From: a virus
Length of the DNA stretch: 49,956 bases
Strand: one strand, 5' to 3'
Virus record (IMG/VR): IMGVR_UViG_3300019776_000662
Coordinates: 1 to 49,956 of that record
In this document: positions 16,895 to 25,817 of the stretch, one piece after another
Position numbering within the stretch: the stretch's first letter is position 1
How the letters are laid out: each line of letters opens with the position of its first letter
The notes under the pieces: model-generated
Told to the model about the DNA's origin: nothing
The model's input: the letters and a program-made list of their open reading frames with translations, nothing else
Database searches by the model: none
Position numbers and translations under genes: made by a program

Positions 16895-18505
16895 TTAATT
16901 GATTTCTTCTGGTTCCTCAATCTCTATATCCATGTGGTCAATTGAGTTTTTTTCCCAACTTTCTATATCGATTGTTTTATTTTTTATAGCTTCCTCTAGG
17001 GCAAGCGTTTCTCTGTATTCGCGGGCTTCAGCTAACATAGTCCATTTTGCTTCCACACCTAAAGCTTCAATTTCTCTCTTAATATCAGATATTTTTATTT
17101 TGAAGAATTCTTTTCTTGGGTTTACTTTATTCATCTGCATTAGTACGAATCGTTTGTGTAGTTCATGTTCTAATGCAGGTGCATCGTCACTAAGTATTAA
17201 TGAATGGACATCAAAAGGGAATGGAACGCTTGCATCACCAAGTTCTCTCACTCTATCCAGCGGCTCAAGTCTTCTTGTCATACCGACTTTGTATACATCT
17301 TCACCAAATGAACCAATATTTGATATGATATAGACATGACCAGTCTTTGTTTGTTGAGCCATAGAGATTGCTCGTTGACCTCTCTCTTCTGCAGCTGCAA
17401 GTTTCTCGTTTAGTTCTTGAAGTTGCTTTTCGTATTTATCTTTTTGTTCTTCAGATGCAGAGGCAAGTTCCTTTTTTACTTTCTCCATAGCCTTTCTGAG
17501 GGTTTCCTCCTCTTTTTCTGCATCTTTGAGAGCTTTCTCGTATTCTCTACGTGCCTTTTCCTCTTCACGAATGCGATCCTTAATCTCTTTCTGTTCTTCT
17601 CTTTCTTTAATTTTTAATTCAAGTACAGTAGCGGCCCATTTTAGCTCTTCAATTCTTAACGAAAGATATTCCTCTGTGATAATAGCATTTCTAAATGCTT
17701 TTCCATTATTGTTTACTAGGTAATATGCATCTCTGATTTTTTGTTGCATTGTTCCAACATTATCGTTCTTTAGAGATGAAATTATGCTGTCAACCTTACC
17801 ATTAAAAGCATCAAGTACAAAGTTGATTGCTATCTCTTTGCGGTTAGATTCCACATATTCACAAGATGCAGCAGTTCCATTTTGCATCATTAATCGCATT
17901 CTTTCCCTACATTTTTTTAATTCTTCACCAGCAGTAGTGTGAGAGTAGTCATCGGCTAATTGGTCAAGCAATGTGTAGGCTGGTACAAGATATTTATCTC
18001 CATATCCCTCAATAATGTTTTTCATTGCTTTGGCAGTCTGTTCTAGGCTATCAGCCTTTTTAAGTGCTTCGAAAGCTGATCCGGCAATTTCTTCAGCGCG
18101 AATATTTGCAGCTTCAATTATTTTACTAGCTTGAACTGTAGCAGATTGCATTACGATTTCAGACTTGTTTCTAATTTCTTTGGCCTCAAGATTGGCTAAT
18201 TTCTTCGTTTCATCATAGAATAGGCTTGCTTTGGCAAGTTCTTCGTTAGCCTTATCGATTATAGTTTTTGATTGATTATTTGCAAAATTTGTAATCTGAT
18301 TTGCGGTATCCTCAGCATCGATAATTACTTGGTATTTTTGAAGTTTTTGATTTTGAATCTCGAGGCCTACTATTTTATCTTTTAAAGCTTTATTATCTGT
18401 TTCAAATATCGTTGTTTGTTGAATGTTTTTATTTATTAGCTTTTTACGTTCAGTAAGAAAAACTACTAATAATATGAAAATTATAATTATTAAAACGACT
18501 TCCAT
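16895..18505 (-). CDS. Membrane-anchored DUF4041 / T5orf172 (GIY-YIG-like) protein
   Basis: 536 residues. One N-terminal transmembrane helix (about 3-18), a coiled region, a DUF4041-like domain (about 170-330; TAAEELKK-type and NNNGKAFRNAI stretches), a long charged coiled coil (about 300-395) and a C-terminal T5orf172 domain (about 400-490) with HVYIISN, YKVGMTRR and ALEHELHKRF, the usual GIY-YIG-related signature. Proteins of this make-up are common in prophages and accessory islands; exact function is not established. Anchoring a nuclease-like domain at the inner membrane inside the lysogeny block suggests action on incoming DNA (superinfection defence), which is inference. Confidence 0.75.
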   Translation of the reverse strand: MEVVLIIIIFILLVVFLTERKKLINKNIQQTTIFETDNKALKDKIVGLEIQNQKLQKYQVIIDAEDTANQITNFANNQSKTIIDKANEELAKASLFYDETKKLANLEAKEIRNKSEIVMQSATVQASKIIEAANIRAEEIAGSAFEALKKADSLEQTAKAMKNIIEGYGDKYLVPAYTLLDQLADDYSHTTAGEELKKCRERMRLMMQNGTAASCEYVESNRKEIAINFVLDAFNGKVDSIISSLKNDNVGTMQQKIRDAYYLVNNNGKAFRNAIITEEYLSLRIEELKWAATVLELKIKEREEQKEIKDRIREEEKARREYEKALKDAEKEEETLRKAMEKVKKELASASEEQKDKYEKQLQELNEKLAAAEERGQRAISMAQQTKTGHVYIISNIGSFGEDVYKVGMTRRLEPLDRVRELGDASVPFPFDVHSLILSDDAPALEHELHKRFVLMQMNKVNPRKEFFKIKISDIKREIEALGVEAKWTMLAEAREYRETLALEEAIKNKTIDIESWEKNSIDHMDIEIEEPEEIN

Positions 18506-18541
18506 GTTTAGTGTATTTGGGATTTATGTGTAATTATCGAA

Positions 18542-19177
18542 TTAGAACAGATCATAATAGTATTCCCAGAATATCGTCGTTATTTCTCTTACTCCTTTTG
18601 CGTAAAATCTACCGACACTCCCTTTATCTCCAGCCTTACCTTTGATTTTACAAGCATATAGCACTTCTTTTGTTTCCATGCTAAATATTGTTACATACGC
18701 AGTTACAGTTATATCTCGTTTCCTCATTTCGTCTGCAATTATAACAGCCCCTAATCCTTCACCTTTAATGGGATATGCTTTTACAATTGCTTTGACTGAA
18801 TCAATTGATAATGGCTCTCTATAAACGTCCACAAAAGTTCTTTCATCTACATTTCGGATAAGAGATTGAACTGTTCTTGAATCGTAAACAAAATGGTTTT
18901 TCTGAAATTTTTTAGACATGTATTCAGATCCGAAATTTTCTTCAATTCTTTCTCTTAGATCAGGTAACAGCTTATTTGTAACATCACTTCCTAATGGGTA
19001 TTTGGGGTCATTGAAGATTAAGAATCTAAAATCCCATCCGTAATATGTTATTGATGAATCATTAAAAACCTTGTGAACATCGTACTTGTATTCAATTCCT
19101 TTTCTCATTTCTTGTGAGAAAACAAGTGTTGTGTTAGATACAAATGCTAGTAGTAAAATAATGTATAGTTTTTTCAT
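18542..19177 (-). CDS. Secreted protein of unknown function (lysogeny-expressed moron)
   Basis: 211 residues with a clear Sec signal peptide (MKK, hydrophobic run, cleavage near VFS-Q at about residue 21-22; Gln at the new N-terminus is typical of Bacteroidetes). The mature part is soluble, mixed alpha/beta, with no family recognised. It lies between the CI repressor and the DUF4041-like gene in the same direction, so it is probably made in lysogens and acts in the periplasm. Confidence 0.7.
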   Translation of the reverse strand: MKKLYIILLLAFVSNTTLVFSQEMRKGIEYKYDVHKVFNDSSITYYGWDFRFLIFNDPKYPLGSDVTNKLLPDLRERIEENFGSEYMSKKFQKNHFVYDSRTVQSLIRNVDERTFVDVYREPLSIDSVKAIVKAYPIKGEGLGAVIIADEMRKRDITVTAYVTIFSMETKEVLYACKIKGKAGDKGSVGRFYAKGVREITTIFWEYYYDLF

Positions 19178-19204
19178 TCGTAAATTATATTGGGTTTAAC
19201 TTTT

Positions 19205-19909
19205 TTACTCCATCCTTATTACACCGGCAACTATACTCAAACTTCTAATATCACTTTTAGGGATATTAAAAGAAGGGTAGTGCTCTTTGTTATCTGAAAC
19301 CAATGTTATAAGTGTGGGGTCTTCTTTACACTCAAATACACGCTTTACCAGAGCCCCTTGGCTAGTATCTAGTACATACACTTTGCCCCATTGAAAAAAT
19401 AGAATATCCTTAACCCTTACGCACCCTAAAATATCCCCATTGGCATACTTGGGATACATACTACTTCCGGATACCCGAATTAAGTACTCTACCCCCTTAT
19501 CTGTGAATTCTGGAACACAATAGTGGTCGCAATCGGTTTGTGTAATACTGTCGGTCATTATACTTGGTAGGCCTGCAATTGCTTCTAATGGTATTAGCGG
19601 GATGCCATGACCATGCACAGATTTGTTGCCTATTAATTTTTCAATAAAATCTGGTTTAATATTAGGCGCTTTACGATCCTTTTCGAACTGAGAGAAATCT
19701 TTTAGTTTATTACTGCTTTGTTTAGTAAATGCAAATTCTATACCCAAATAATTGGCTAGGATCTTGAGGTTATTCCCTTTCGGTTGCGTAACCCCTGCTC
19801 TGTAATTTGCAATTGTCTGGTCTGAAATTCCAGTGTCTTGCATTATTTTGTAATTTGATAACTCGCTGTTTTTAAGTGCGTTAATCAGTAAGGTTAAGGT
19901 TTTTTCCAT
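19205..19909 (-). CDS. CI-type repressor with LexA-like (S24) autoprotease domain
   Basis: 234 residues. N-terminal HTH (about 18-45: NYKIMQDTGISDQTIANYRAG). The C-terminal S24 domain carries the cleavage site Ala112-Gly113 (EAIAGLP), nucleophile Ser150 (SGSSMYP) and general base Lys189 (ALVKR). It keeps the prophage silent and self-cleaves when RecA is activated by DNA damage. The divergent operator region with two palindromes is directly upstream, and a KilA-N antirepressor is encoded nearby. Confidence 0.93.
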   Translation of the reverse strand: MEKTLTLLINALKNSELSNYKIMQDTGISDQTIANYRAGVTQPKGNNLKILANYLGIEFAFTKQSSNKLKDFSQFEKDRKAPNIKPDFIEKLIGNKSVHGHGIPLIPLEAIAGLPSIMTDSITQTDCDHYCVPEFTDKGVEYLIRVSGSSMYPKYANGDILGCVRVKDILFFQWGKVYVLDTSQGALVKRVFECKEDPTLITLVSDNKEHYPSFNIPKSDIRSLSIVAGVIRME

Positions 19910-19924
19910 TTTTAATAAAATAAT

Positions 19925-19967
19925 TACCCAAATATTTGTGCATTACCCAAATATTTGGGTATATTTG
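19925..19967 (+). promoter_or_regulatory. CI operators overlapping the early rightward promoter
   Basis: Operator 2 at 19944-19961 is a perfect 18-bp palindrome, TACCCAAATATTTGGGTA. Operator 1 at 19925-19942 (TACCCAAATATTTGTGCA) is the same on one side and degenerate on the other; the two are 19 bp apart. A promoter overlaps both: TTTG at 19935-19938, 21 bp, TATATTTG at 19960-19967, reading into the early genes. CI bound here would cover both promoter elements. On the other strand the CI gene begins 16 bp away, so autoregulation is likely. Confidence 0.85.
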
Positions 19968-20051
19968 CAATGTGATTAAACATTTGCCTAGGATCAAATA
20001 TAATTAAAAAAGTAAACGAAAAGTGTTTAGGGTCAAAAAAAACGAAAATTT

Positions 20052-20282
20052 ATGGAAACAACGGTTTTAAGTCCATCGAGAAAAAAGGCAAAAGAGCGCT
20101 ACGAGAAAATATGGCGTGACTTTGAATATTACTATCGTCCAGAGGAGAAGAATAAGATGGAGGTAATAAGGCGTATTGCTCTGGAACAAAGCATTGATCC
20201 ACAATCGTGTTGGCGTATTGTGCAACGAATGGCAAAGGTTAAAAAAGGAGAGCAAGCCAAAGAAGAAGCGTCAACCCATTAA
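20052..20282 (+). CDS. First early gene, small basic protein
   Basis: 76 residues, rich in Lys and Arg, probably helical. The pattern KMEVIRRIALEQSIDPQSCWRIVQRM could be a helix-turn-helix of Cro-like size. It is the first gene downstream of the CI-controlled promoter, where a Cro-type or early regulator is expected. No family was recognised. Confidence 0.6.
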   Translation: METTVLSPSRKKAKERYEKIWRDFEYYYRPEEKNKMEVIRRIALEQSIDPQSCWRIVQRMAKVKKGEQAKEEASTH

Positions 20283-20292
20283 TCTCAACAAT

Positions 20293-21090
20293 ATGAATGC
20301 AATTTTCAACTACAAACAAGCAAACGTAACCTTTAAGAATGAAAACGGGAAGGTGTTTGTGAATGCTACCGAAATGGCAAAGAGTTTTGGGACAAAACCT
20401 GATAATTGGTTAAGAACAGAACCAGCTAAAAAGATGATTGGTGCAATTGCCGTTTCTCATATATGCGACACGGCTGATTTACTGAAAGTTATTCATGGTG
20501 GTAATTTAAAAGAAGAACAAGGCACTTGGATGCACGAAGATGTAGCTTTAGTATTTGCTCAATGGTTATCTCCCGAGTTCTACATTTGGTGCAACACAAA
20601 GATCAAAGAACTTCTTAAAACAGGTGTTTCAACCATTACCAACGACGACGAAGCGATATCTTATGCCATGCAAGTTCTCAGTAAGCGTTTAGAAGAAGCT
20701 AATACAGATCGTAAATTACTTAAAGAGGTTAATACGATCCAGCAAGGCGTGATTGAGTCTCAAGCTCCACGAGTATTATTTGCACAGGCGGTCGAAACAT
20801 CGTACCAAAGCATACTTATAGGCGAATTGGCTAAGTTGATTTGTCAAAACGGTGTAGTGATCGGGCAAAACCGATTATTTAAAGAATTGCGCGAAACAGG
20901 CTATCTGTGCAATAGAGGTGATGCATACAATCAACCAACTCAAAAAGCTATGGATTTGGAGCTTTTCGAGATAAAGAAAAGTACTATTCTAAGAGCCAAT
21001 GGTAACACATTGGCCACGACAACCACAAAAGTTACCGGTAAAGGTCAAGTTTACTTTGTAAACAAGTATTTAAAGGCACTAAAAAACTAA
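20293..21090 (+). CDS. KilA-N / antirepressor protein
   Basis: 265 residues from ATG 20293; a start further upstream would add an unrelated basic stretch and overlap the previous gene. N-terminal KilA-N domain (about 1-105) with FVNATEMAKSFG, NWLRTEPAKKMI, GTWMHEDVALVFAQWLSPEFYIWC. The C-terminal KilAC/ANT-like domain (about 160-255) has LIGELAKLICQNG, IGQNRLFKELRETGYL and GQVYFVNKYL. Such proteins counter phage repressors or regulate the early switch. Confidence 0.9.
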   Translation: MNAIFNYKQANVTFKNENGKVFVNATEMAKSFGTKPDNWLRTEPAKKMIGAIAVSHICDTADLLKVIHGGNLKEEQGTWMHEDVALVFAQWLSPEFYIWCNTKIKELLKTGVSTITNDDEAISYAMQVLSKRLEEANTDRKLLKEVNTIQQGVIESQAPRVLFAQAVETSYQSILIGELAKLICQNGVVIGQNRLFKELRETGYLCNRGDAYNQPTQKAMDLELFEIKKSTILRANGNTLATTTTKVTGKGQVYFVNKYLKALKN

Positions 21091-21092
21091 TC

Positions 21093-21326
21093 ATGAGTTG
21101 GACAACAGAATTTAAACACACCTCACGAGGTGCTAGGCTTCTTATATTCAAATTTGACGGATTTGCGGAAGTGCATTGCTCTAAAAATGAGACACATCTG
21201 TATCAGAATGGGCAAAGAGTAATAACATTTGATGGTGATATAACGATATCCGAATTGGAGGTTTTATTGAATAGAGTTGATGCAGCACAGAACAAAATTA
21301 AAGAGTTTCATCATGACGACAATTGA
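21093..21326 (+). CDS. Hypothetical early protein
   Basis: 77 residues with two beta hairpins (LLIFKFDGFAEVHC, QRVITFDGDITI) followed by a helix. No family recognised. It starts 2 bp after the antirepressor and its end overlaps the next gene by 14 bp, so it is part of the early operon. Confidence 0.55.
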   Translation: MSWTTEFKHTSRGARLLIFKFDGFAEVHCSKNETHLYQNGQRVITFDGDITISELEVLLNRVDAAQNKIKEFHHDDN

Positions 21327-21588
21327 CTTAAACAGACCCATGTGGCAGCTTACAGTAGGTGAGTTCTTGGAGGTAACAAAAGGAATTGAACAGCCACCAG
21401 TGATAGTTGATTACAAAGAAGATGAGTTTGTATATGGTATTGGAGGCTTGGCAAAACTCATCGGTGCATCATACGCAACAGCTTGGAATCTTAGGAAAAG
21501 TGGCAAGATAGATAAAGCCACGCATCAAACTGGACGGACTCTGATTTTTAATAAGAAAAAAGTACTTGAAATTTTAAAAACTAAGTAG
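21313..21588 (+). CDS. DUF3853-like DNA-binding protein
   Basis: 91 residues from ATG 21313; an earlier in-frame start at 21277 lies deep inside the preceding gene. PMWQLTVGEFLEV and YGIGGLAKLIGASYATAWNLRKSGKIDKATHQTGRTLIFNKKKVLEIL match the DUF3853 pattern, in which an excisionase-like winged helix reads DNA. These proteins occur in Bacteroidetes phages and mobile elements; the target is unknown. Confidence 0.7.
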   Translation: MTTIDLNRPMWQLTVGEFLEVTKGIEQPPVIVDYKEDEFVYGIGGLAKLIGASYATAWNLRKSGKIDKATHQTGRTLIFNKKKVLEILKTK

Positions 21589-21590
21589 AT

Positions 21591-23564
21591 ATGAATGCAA
21601 CACTAAAGAGCCTTAGATTGCTCAACTTTAAAGGGATAAGGAACTTTATAACAGAGTTTAACCCGTCTGAAACAAATATTCATGGAAAAAACGGTTCGGG
21701 AAAAACAACCCTTTACGATGCTTTCTTCTTTCTTCTCTTCGGAAAAGATAGCACTGGAAGATCAGATTTTAACATCAAGACATTAACACCAGAAGGTGGT
21801 GTGATTGAGCGTATTCCTCATGAAGTAGAAGGAGTGATTGAAATTAACTCGGAAGCTGGTATTCAAGAGGCTACCATCAAACGTGTTTACGAAGAGAAAT
21901 GGACAAAAAAACGAGGTTCGGCCACAGAGGAGTTTGCAGGGCACGAAACAACCCTATTCTTTAACGATGTGCCTTGCTCTGCTAAAGAGTTCCAAGCGAA
22001 GATTGAGGTTATTTGTCCAGAAATGATATTCAAGTTTATTACTAATCCTTTCTATTTCCCATCGCAAAAAAAAGAGACTCAACGAGCTATGCTTTTTGAT
22101 TTAGCCGGAGGTATTGATGAAAGTGAGATTGCTAGAGGTAATGACGACTACGAGGCACTTTTAAAGCAATTGGTTGGCAAAACGCTTGATGATTATAAGA
22201 AAGAGATTGCCAACAAAAAAAGCAAGATTAAAGAGGAGCTAAAGGGAATGCCTGAGCGTATGGATGAGTGTAGAAGGGGTAAAAAGGAGGTTCAGGATTG
22301 GGATTCTTTAGCCGCGCAGTTGAAAACCAAACTTGATTCTATTTCAAAGATTGAGGAGCAAATGCTTGATCGATCTAAAGGAACAAAAGAGGCTCAAGAT
22401 AAAAAGGTTTTGGCACAGAAAGAGTTGGGGCAATTGAAGATTGAACTTGCTAACATTGAGTTTAAGATCAAAGATAAACTACTTGCCGATGTTAGAACTT
22501 ACAACTCGAAAGTGAGTGAGTTAACAATCTCTATTAATAGCAAGAAAGCCGACATTAAAGCATTAAAAACCATTTATGACGAGTGGTTTAAACGTAGCGT
22601 ATCTACAGATGAAAAACTCACTAATCTTAGGACAGAATATGCAAAAATAAACGCTGAGACATTGGATTTTGCTCCTGGAGCATTTGATTGCCCAACTTGT
22701 AAAAGAGCCTTTGATGTTAATGACATTGAAGCCAAACAAGCCGAAATGACCAGCACTTTTAACACCCAAAAGGCGAAGAGAGTTGAGGACAATAAAACGG
22801 TAGGATTAGCCACTAAAAAAGAGCTCGAGGAGATAAACAAGAGTAAAGATCGAACCAAGTTAGATGTTGAAAATGCCGAAAATGCACTAAAGGCTCTGGA
22901 AAGTGAATTAAACGCTCTTACATCTAACCCACCACAGGCCCCAACTCCAGAAATTTTTGAAGAAGCATTTAACGCCAACAAAGAACACTTTGATGTTAAA
23001 GGTAAAATTGCTGATCAAGAGGCTTTTATAAATGCACCAACAAAAGAGGTTGATAACACCGACCTAATCGAAAGCAAAAAAACGCTTCAAGTAGTAGTTG
23101 ATGAGCTTAGAGCAAAGCTCGCACATAAGAAAACCAACGAGGATATTGACAAGCGAATTCTGGAGTTAGAAACTAGCTATAAGACTCTATCTGACCAACT
23201 AGCAAGTTACGAGCAAATTGAGTTTACTATCACTCAGTTTACCAAAGCCAAGGTTTCGCAAGTTGAGGCAAAGATTAACGGCATGTTCCAATTAGTGAAG
23301 TTCAACCTTTACGAAATGCAGATAAATGGTGGAGAGAAAGAGATTTGTGAGGCTAGTGTTGACGGTGTGCCATTCTCTGACCTTAACAATGCGATGCGAA
23401 TCAATGCAGGACTTGATATTATTAGAACGCTTTGTAAAAAGTACAACTACTACGCTCCAATCTTCATTGATAACCGCGAATCGGTAACAGAGATTATCAA
23501 TATGGACTCTCAAATCATCAACCTAGTAGTCGATAAAACAGCACATTCATTAATAATTAAATAG
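21591..23564 (+). CDS. SbcC/RecN-like AAA ATPase of the recombination module
   Basis: 657 residues. Walker A GKNGSGKTT (residues 32-40), two long coiled-coil arms separated by a zinc hook (CPTC near 366-369), a signature-like stretch DLNNAMRINAGLDII, and Walker B APIFIDNRES (about 621-630). This is an SMC-type ATPase like the SbcC subunit of a DNA-end nuclease. It sits directly upstream of RecT and a metallo-beta-lactamase-fold nuclease, so the three probably process DNA ends for single-strand annealing recombination. No separate SbcD gene is seen, so the nuclease downstream may replace it (inference). Confidence 0.88.
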   Translation: MNATLKSLRLLNFKGIRNFITEFNPSETNIHGKNGSGKTTLYDAFFFLLFGKDSTGRSDFNIKTLTPEGGVIERIPHEVEGVIEINSEAGIQEATIKRVYEEKWTKKRGSATEEFAGHETTLFFNDVPCSAKEFQAKIEVICPEMIFKFITNPFYFPSQKKETQRAMLFDLAGGIDESEIARGNDDYEALLKQLVGKTLDDYKKEIANKKSKIKEELKGMPERMDECRRGKKEVQDWDSLAAQLKTKLDSISKIEEQMLDRSKGTKEAQDKKVLAQKELGQLKIELANIEFKIKDKLLADVRTYNSKVSELTISINSKKADIKALKTIYDEWFKRSVSTDEKLTNLRTEYAKINAETLDFAPGAFDCPTCKRAFDVNDIEAKQAEMTSTFNTQKAKRVEDNKTVGLATKKELEEINKSKDRTKLDVENAENALKALESELNALTSNPPQAPTPEIFEEAFNANKEHFDVKGKIADQEAFINAPTKEVDNTDLIESKKTLQVVVDELRAKLAHKKTNEDIDKRILELETSYKTLSDQLASYEQIEFTITQFTKAKVSQVEAKINGMFQLVKFNLYEMQINGGEKEICEASVDGVPFSDLNNAMRINAGLDIIRTLCKKYNYYAPIFIDNRESVTEIINMDSQIINLVVDKTAHSLIIK

Positions 23565-23572
23565 TAGAAATC

Positions 23573-24514
23573 ATGTCAAACGAACAAGGAAAAGCGCTTC
23601 AAGTGGGGACAAATCCACCGCGCAACATTGAGATTTTAAAAGCAAATCTTAATGCCCCATCAGTGCAAGAACAGTTTAAAAATGCTCTAAAGGATAATAG
23701 AGATGGGTTTGTTGCAAGTCTTATAGATGTGTACAGTGGTGATAAGCAACTACAAGAGTGTGACCCGAATGCGGTTATTATGGAAGCATTGAAAGCTGCT
23801 GTTTTGAAATTGCCAATTAACAAGCAATTAGGATTCGCTTATCTACTAGTTTATAATAATTCGGTTAAGACACCTACTGGCTGGATCAAGGTGCCTACTC
23901 CAACTTTTATGATAGGTTATAAGGGGTACATTCAGTTGGCAATGAGAACAGGCCAATATAAAACCCTAAATGCTGATATTGTTTATGAGGGTGAAGTCCG
24001 GAAGGTTAATAAACTTACCGGTGAGTTGCAGTTTGATGGCGAAAAAACAAGTGACAAAGTAGTCGGTTACTTCTGCTATTTTGAGTTGCTTAATGGGTTT
24101 AATAAAACACTTTACATGACTGTTAACCAGATGGCTAATCATGCAAAGCGCTATGCTCCATCGATTCCAAAAGAGACAACGGTAGCTCAACTTGAAGCTT
24201 TAGCATTTAAGAATGAGGTAAGCAAGACAGTTGGTTGGATAGGCAACTTTAACGGCCAAGGCTTAAAAACAGTTGTTAGAAATCTATTGTCCCACTATGG
24301 ATATCTATCTACAGAGATGATCACGGCCTTTAATGATGAAGGTGAGCCGGAATCAAGAAGAGAAGAGCAATTGAATGCTCATAATTCTACCAAGCACCTT
24401 AATGCCGAAGAGGTTAAGTTCGAGGAAGTTAATACACCTACTTCGCTTGCAGAGGGTGAAAAACCTGCAAACGAACCTGCAAACGTAGCAACAATCGAAA
24501 ACGCCCCTTACTAA
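23573..24514 (+). CDS. recT: RecT-family single-strand annealing protein
   Basis: 313 residues. The conserved core includes the early LPINKQLGFAYLLVYN, then FMIGYKGYIQLAMRTGQYK, DIVYEGE and the C-terminal NFNGQGLKTVVRNLLSHYG. This is the standard RecT/Redbeta-like layout. It pairs complementary single strands during phage recombination. The last about 55 residues are acidic and probably disordered. Its stop shares a base with the start of the nuclease gene (TAATG). Confidence 0.95.
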   Translation: MSNEQGKALQVGTNPPRNIEILKANLNAPSVQEQFKNALKDNRDGFVASLIDVYSGDKQLQECDPNAVIMEALKAAVLKLPINKQLGFAYLLVYNNSVKTPTGWIKVPTPTFMIGYKGYIQLAMRTGQYKTLNADIVYEGEVRKVNKLTGELQFDGEKTSDKVVGYFCYFELLNGFNKTLYMTVNQMANHAKRYAPSIPKETTVAQLEALAFKNEVSKTVGWIGNFNGQGLKTVVRNLLSHYGYLSTEMITAFNDEGEPESRREEQLNAHNSTKHLNAEEVKFEEVNTPTSLAEGEKPANEPANVATIENAPY

Positions 24515-25257
24515 TGAAATTAAAAGTATTGGGTAGTTCGAGCAAAGGTAATTGCTACATCCTAGAAAACGAGAGCCAAGCCTTAATTATTGAGGCTGGT
24601 ATCTCACTAGGAGAGGTAAAAAAGGCTATCAATTTTAAGACAAACAAGGTTGTTGGAGCAATTGTCACACACCGTCATGGCGACCATTCGGCGCACGTTG
24701 CTAGCTACTTAAAAGCTGGTATAACCATCCTTGCTCTTGAAGATGTTTTTATCGCCCATAATCTTGAACCACAAGGCTCATTTAGATGCGTGATTGAGGG
24801 AGAGGGGAAAGGCTACATACTTGGAGGTTTTAAGATTATACCCTTTGGAGTAGTTCACGATGTGCCTTGTGTGGGATTTTTGATTGAACACAGTGATATG
24901 GGCAAGATGGTTTTTTTAACCGATACCATGATGTGCGAATACACTTTCTCTGGACTAAACCACCTTTTGATTGAAGCTAATTACTGTGATGAAATTCTGG
25001 AGAAGAATATTGAAGCCGGCTATATGGATAGAGCATTTAAAGATAGGCTTTTACAAACACACATGAGTCTTGAAACAGCAAAAACAATCCTTAGAAGTAA
25101 TGATTTGTCAGCTGTACGCAATATTGTTCTCATTCATCTTTCGGATGGTAATAGCGATGAAAGAATGTTTGTTAGTGAGGTTGAAACATTAACTGGTAAG
25201 TCGGTAGTTGCTGCCAAAAGTAAGCTTGAGATCGAAGTTGGAAATTCAATTTATTAA
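24514..25257 (+). CDS. Metallo-beta-lactamase-fold nuclease (YycJ-like)
   Basis: 247 residues. The metal motif THRHGDH (His53, His55, Asp57, His58) is followed by further His/Asp ligands (FGVVHDVPC, FLTDTMM, VLIHLSDGN). This matches the YycJ/WalJ-like branch found in phage recombination modules next to recT. It is expected to be a 5'-3' exonuclease that makes the single strands RecT binds. It is coupled to recT by a 1-bp overlap. Confidence 0.9.
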   Translation: MKLKVLGSSSKGNCYILENESQALIIEAGISLGEVKKAINFKTNKVVGAIVTHRHGDHSAHVASYLKAGITILALEDVFIAHNLEPQGSFRCVIEGEGKGYILGGFKIIPFGVVHDVPCVGFLIEHSDMGKMVFLTDTMMCEYTFSGLNHLLIEANYCDEILEKNIEAGYMDRAFKDRLLQTHMSLETAKTILRSNDLSAVRNIVLIHLSDGNSDERMFVSEVETLTGKSVVAAKSKLEIEVGNSIY

Positions 25258-25383
25258 AACAAACGACTAGGGGCGAGAACGCTTGGGTTCAACATTACAG
25301 TTGAGTCACCAAACATCACCAAGTGAGTCATTTTGAAACGTCGGAATGCACATCGCCCTTAGTTTTTATAATTCAGTTAAGGT
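25258..25383 (+). ncRNA. Structured non-coding segment (possible regulatory RNA)
   Basis: 126 bp without a credible reading frame. The ends pair: ACTAGGGGCGA (25266-25276) with TCGCCCTTAGT (25353-25363), 11 bp with one G-U, followed by TTTTATAATT. Inside are a hairpin at about 25283-25312 (TCAAC-ATTACA-GTTGA core with TTGG/CCAA base) and a small hairpin TCAC-CAA-GTGA at 25316-25326. The closing stem with U-rich tail is terminator-like, so this could be a small RNA, an attenuator or a leader for the next gene. It is not a tRNA: no cloverleaf fits. Confidence 0.45.
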
Positions 25384-25806
25384 ATGGAAAAGGTTTTATG
25401 CGGGGGTGTTCCCGAGGCTGTAAGAGCCCAGATGTTGCGAGATAGTTGCGACAAAGTTGAAGAGGTTGGCTACATGAAGCCATACACTCCAGAAGAGATT
25501 ACACAAATGAAGGATGAATTGGCCGAAGCGTCCATTGAAATTAATGAAATTGAGGAGGAGAAGCGGGTTATAATGGAAGGGTTTAAACTCAAATTAAAGC
25601 CATTAGAAACACAAAAGAAAGATCTTCTTCTAAACATCAAAAACAAAGCAGAATTTGTAAAAGAGGATTGCTTCAAGTTCATTGATCAAGAGGAAGGAAT
25701 GGTAGGATTCTACAACTCACTTGGTGATTTAATTGAGTCGCGACCAATACGACACGAAGAGCGCCAATTAAGCATTGGATTTAATAAAACTGGTACTAAC
25801 GATTAA
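25384..25806 (+). CDS. Hypothetical early protein with coiled coil
   Basis: 140 residues. The region about 45-100 is a charged coiled coil (EEITQMKDELAEASIEINEI and on). The N- and C-termini are globular but were not recognised. ATG preceded by TTAAGGT, a weak ribosome site. It lies between the recombination module and a paralogue-free gene of similar context; many Bacteroidetes phages carry such a gene here, with unknown role. Confidence 0.6.
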   Translation: MEKVLCGGVPEAVRAQMLRDSCDKVEEVGYMKPYTPEEITQMKDELAEASIEINEIEEEKRVIMEGFKLKLKPLETQKKDLLLNIKNKAEFVKEDCFKFIDQEEGMVGFYNSLGDLIESRPIRHEERQLSIGFNKTGTND

Positions 25807-25817
25807 TTATTCAATAC

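Noticed and set aside
20050-20255. Two minus-strand open frames opposite the first early gene
   Set aside because: They are shadows of the 20052-20282 gene and lack own promoters.
25258-25383. tRNA in the gap after the metallo-beta-lactamase-fold gene
   Set aside because: A GGTTCAA-like stretch is present but no acceptor stem, D-arm or anticodon arm fit in the right order.
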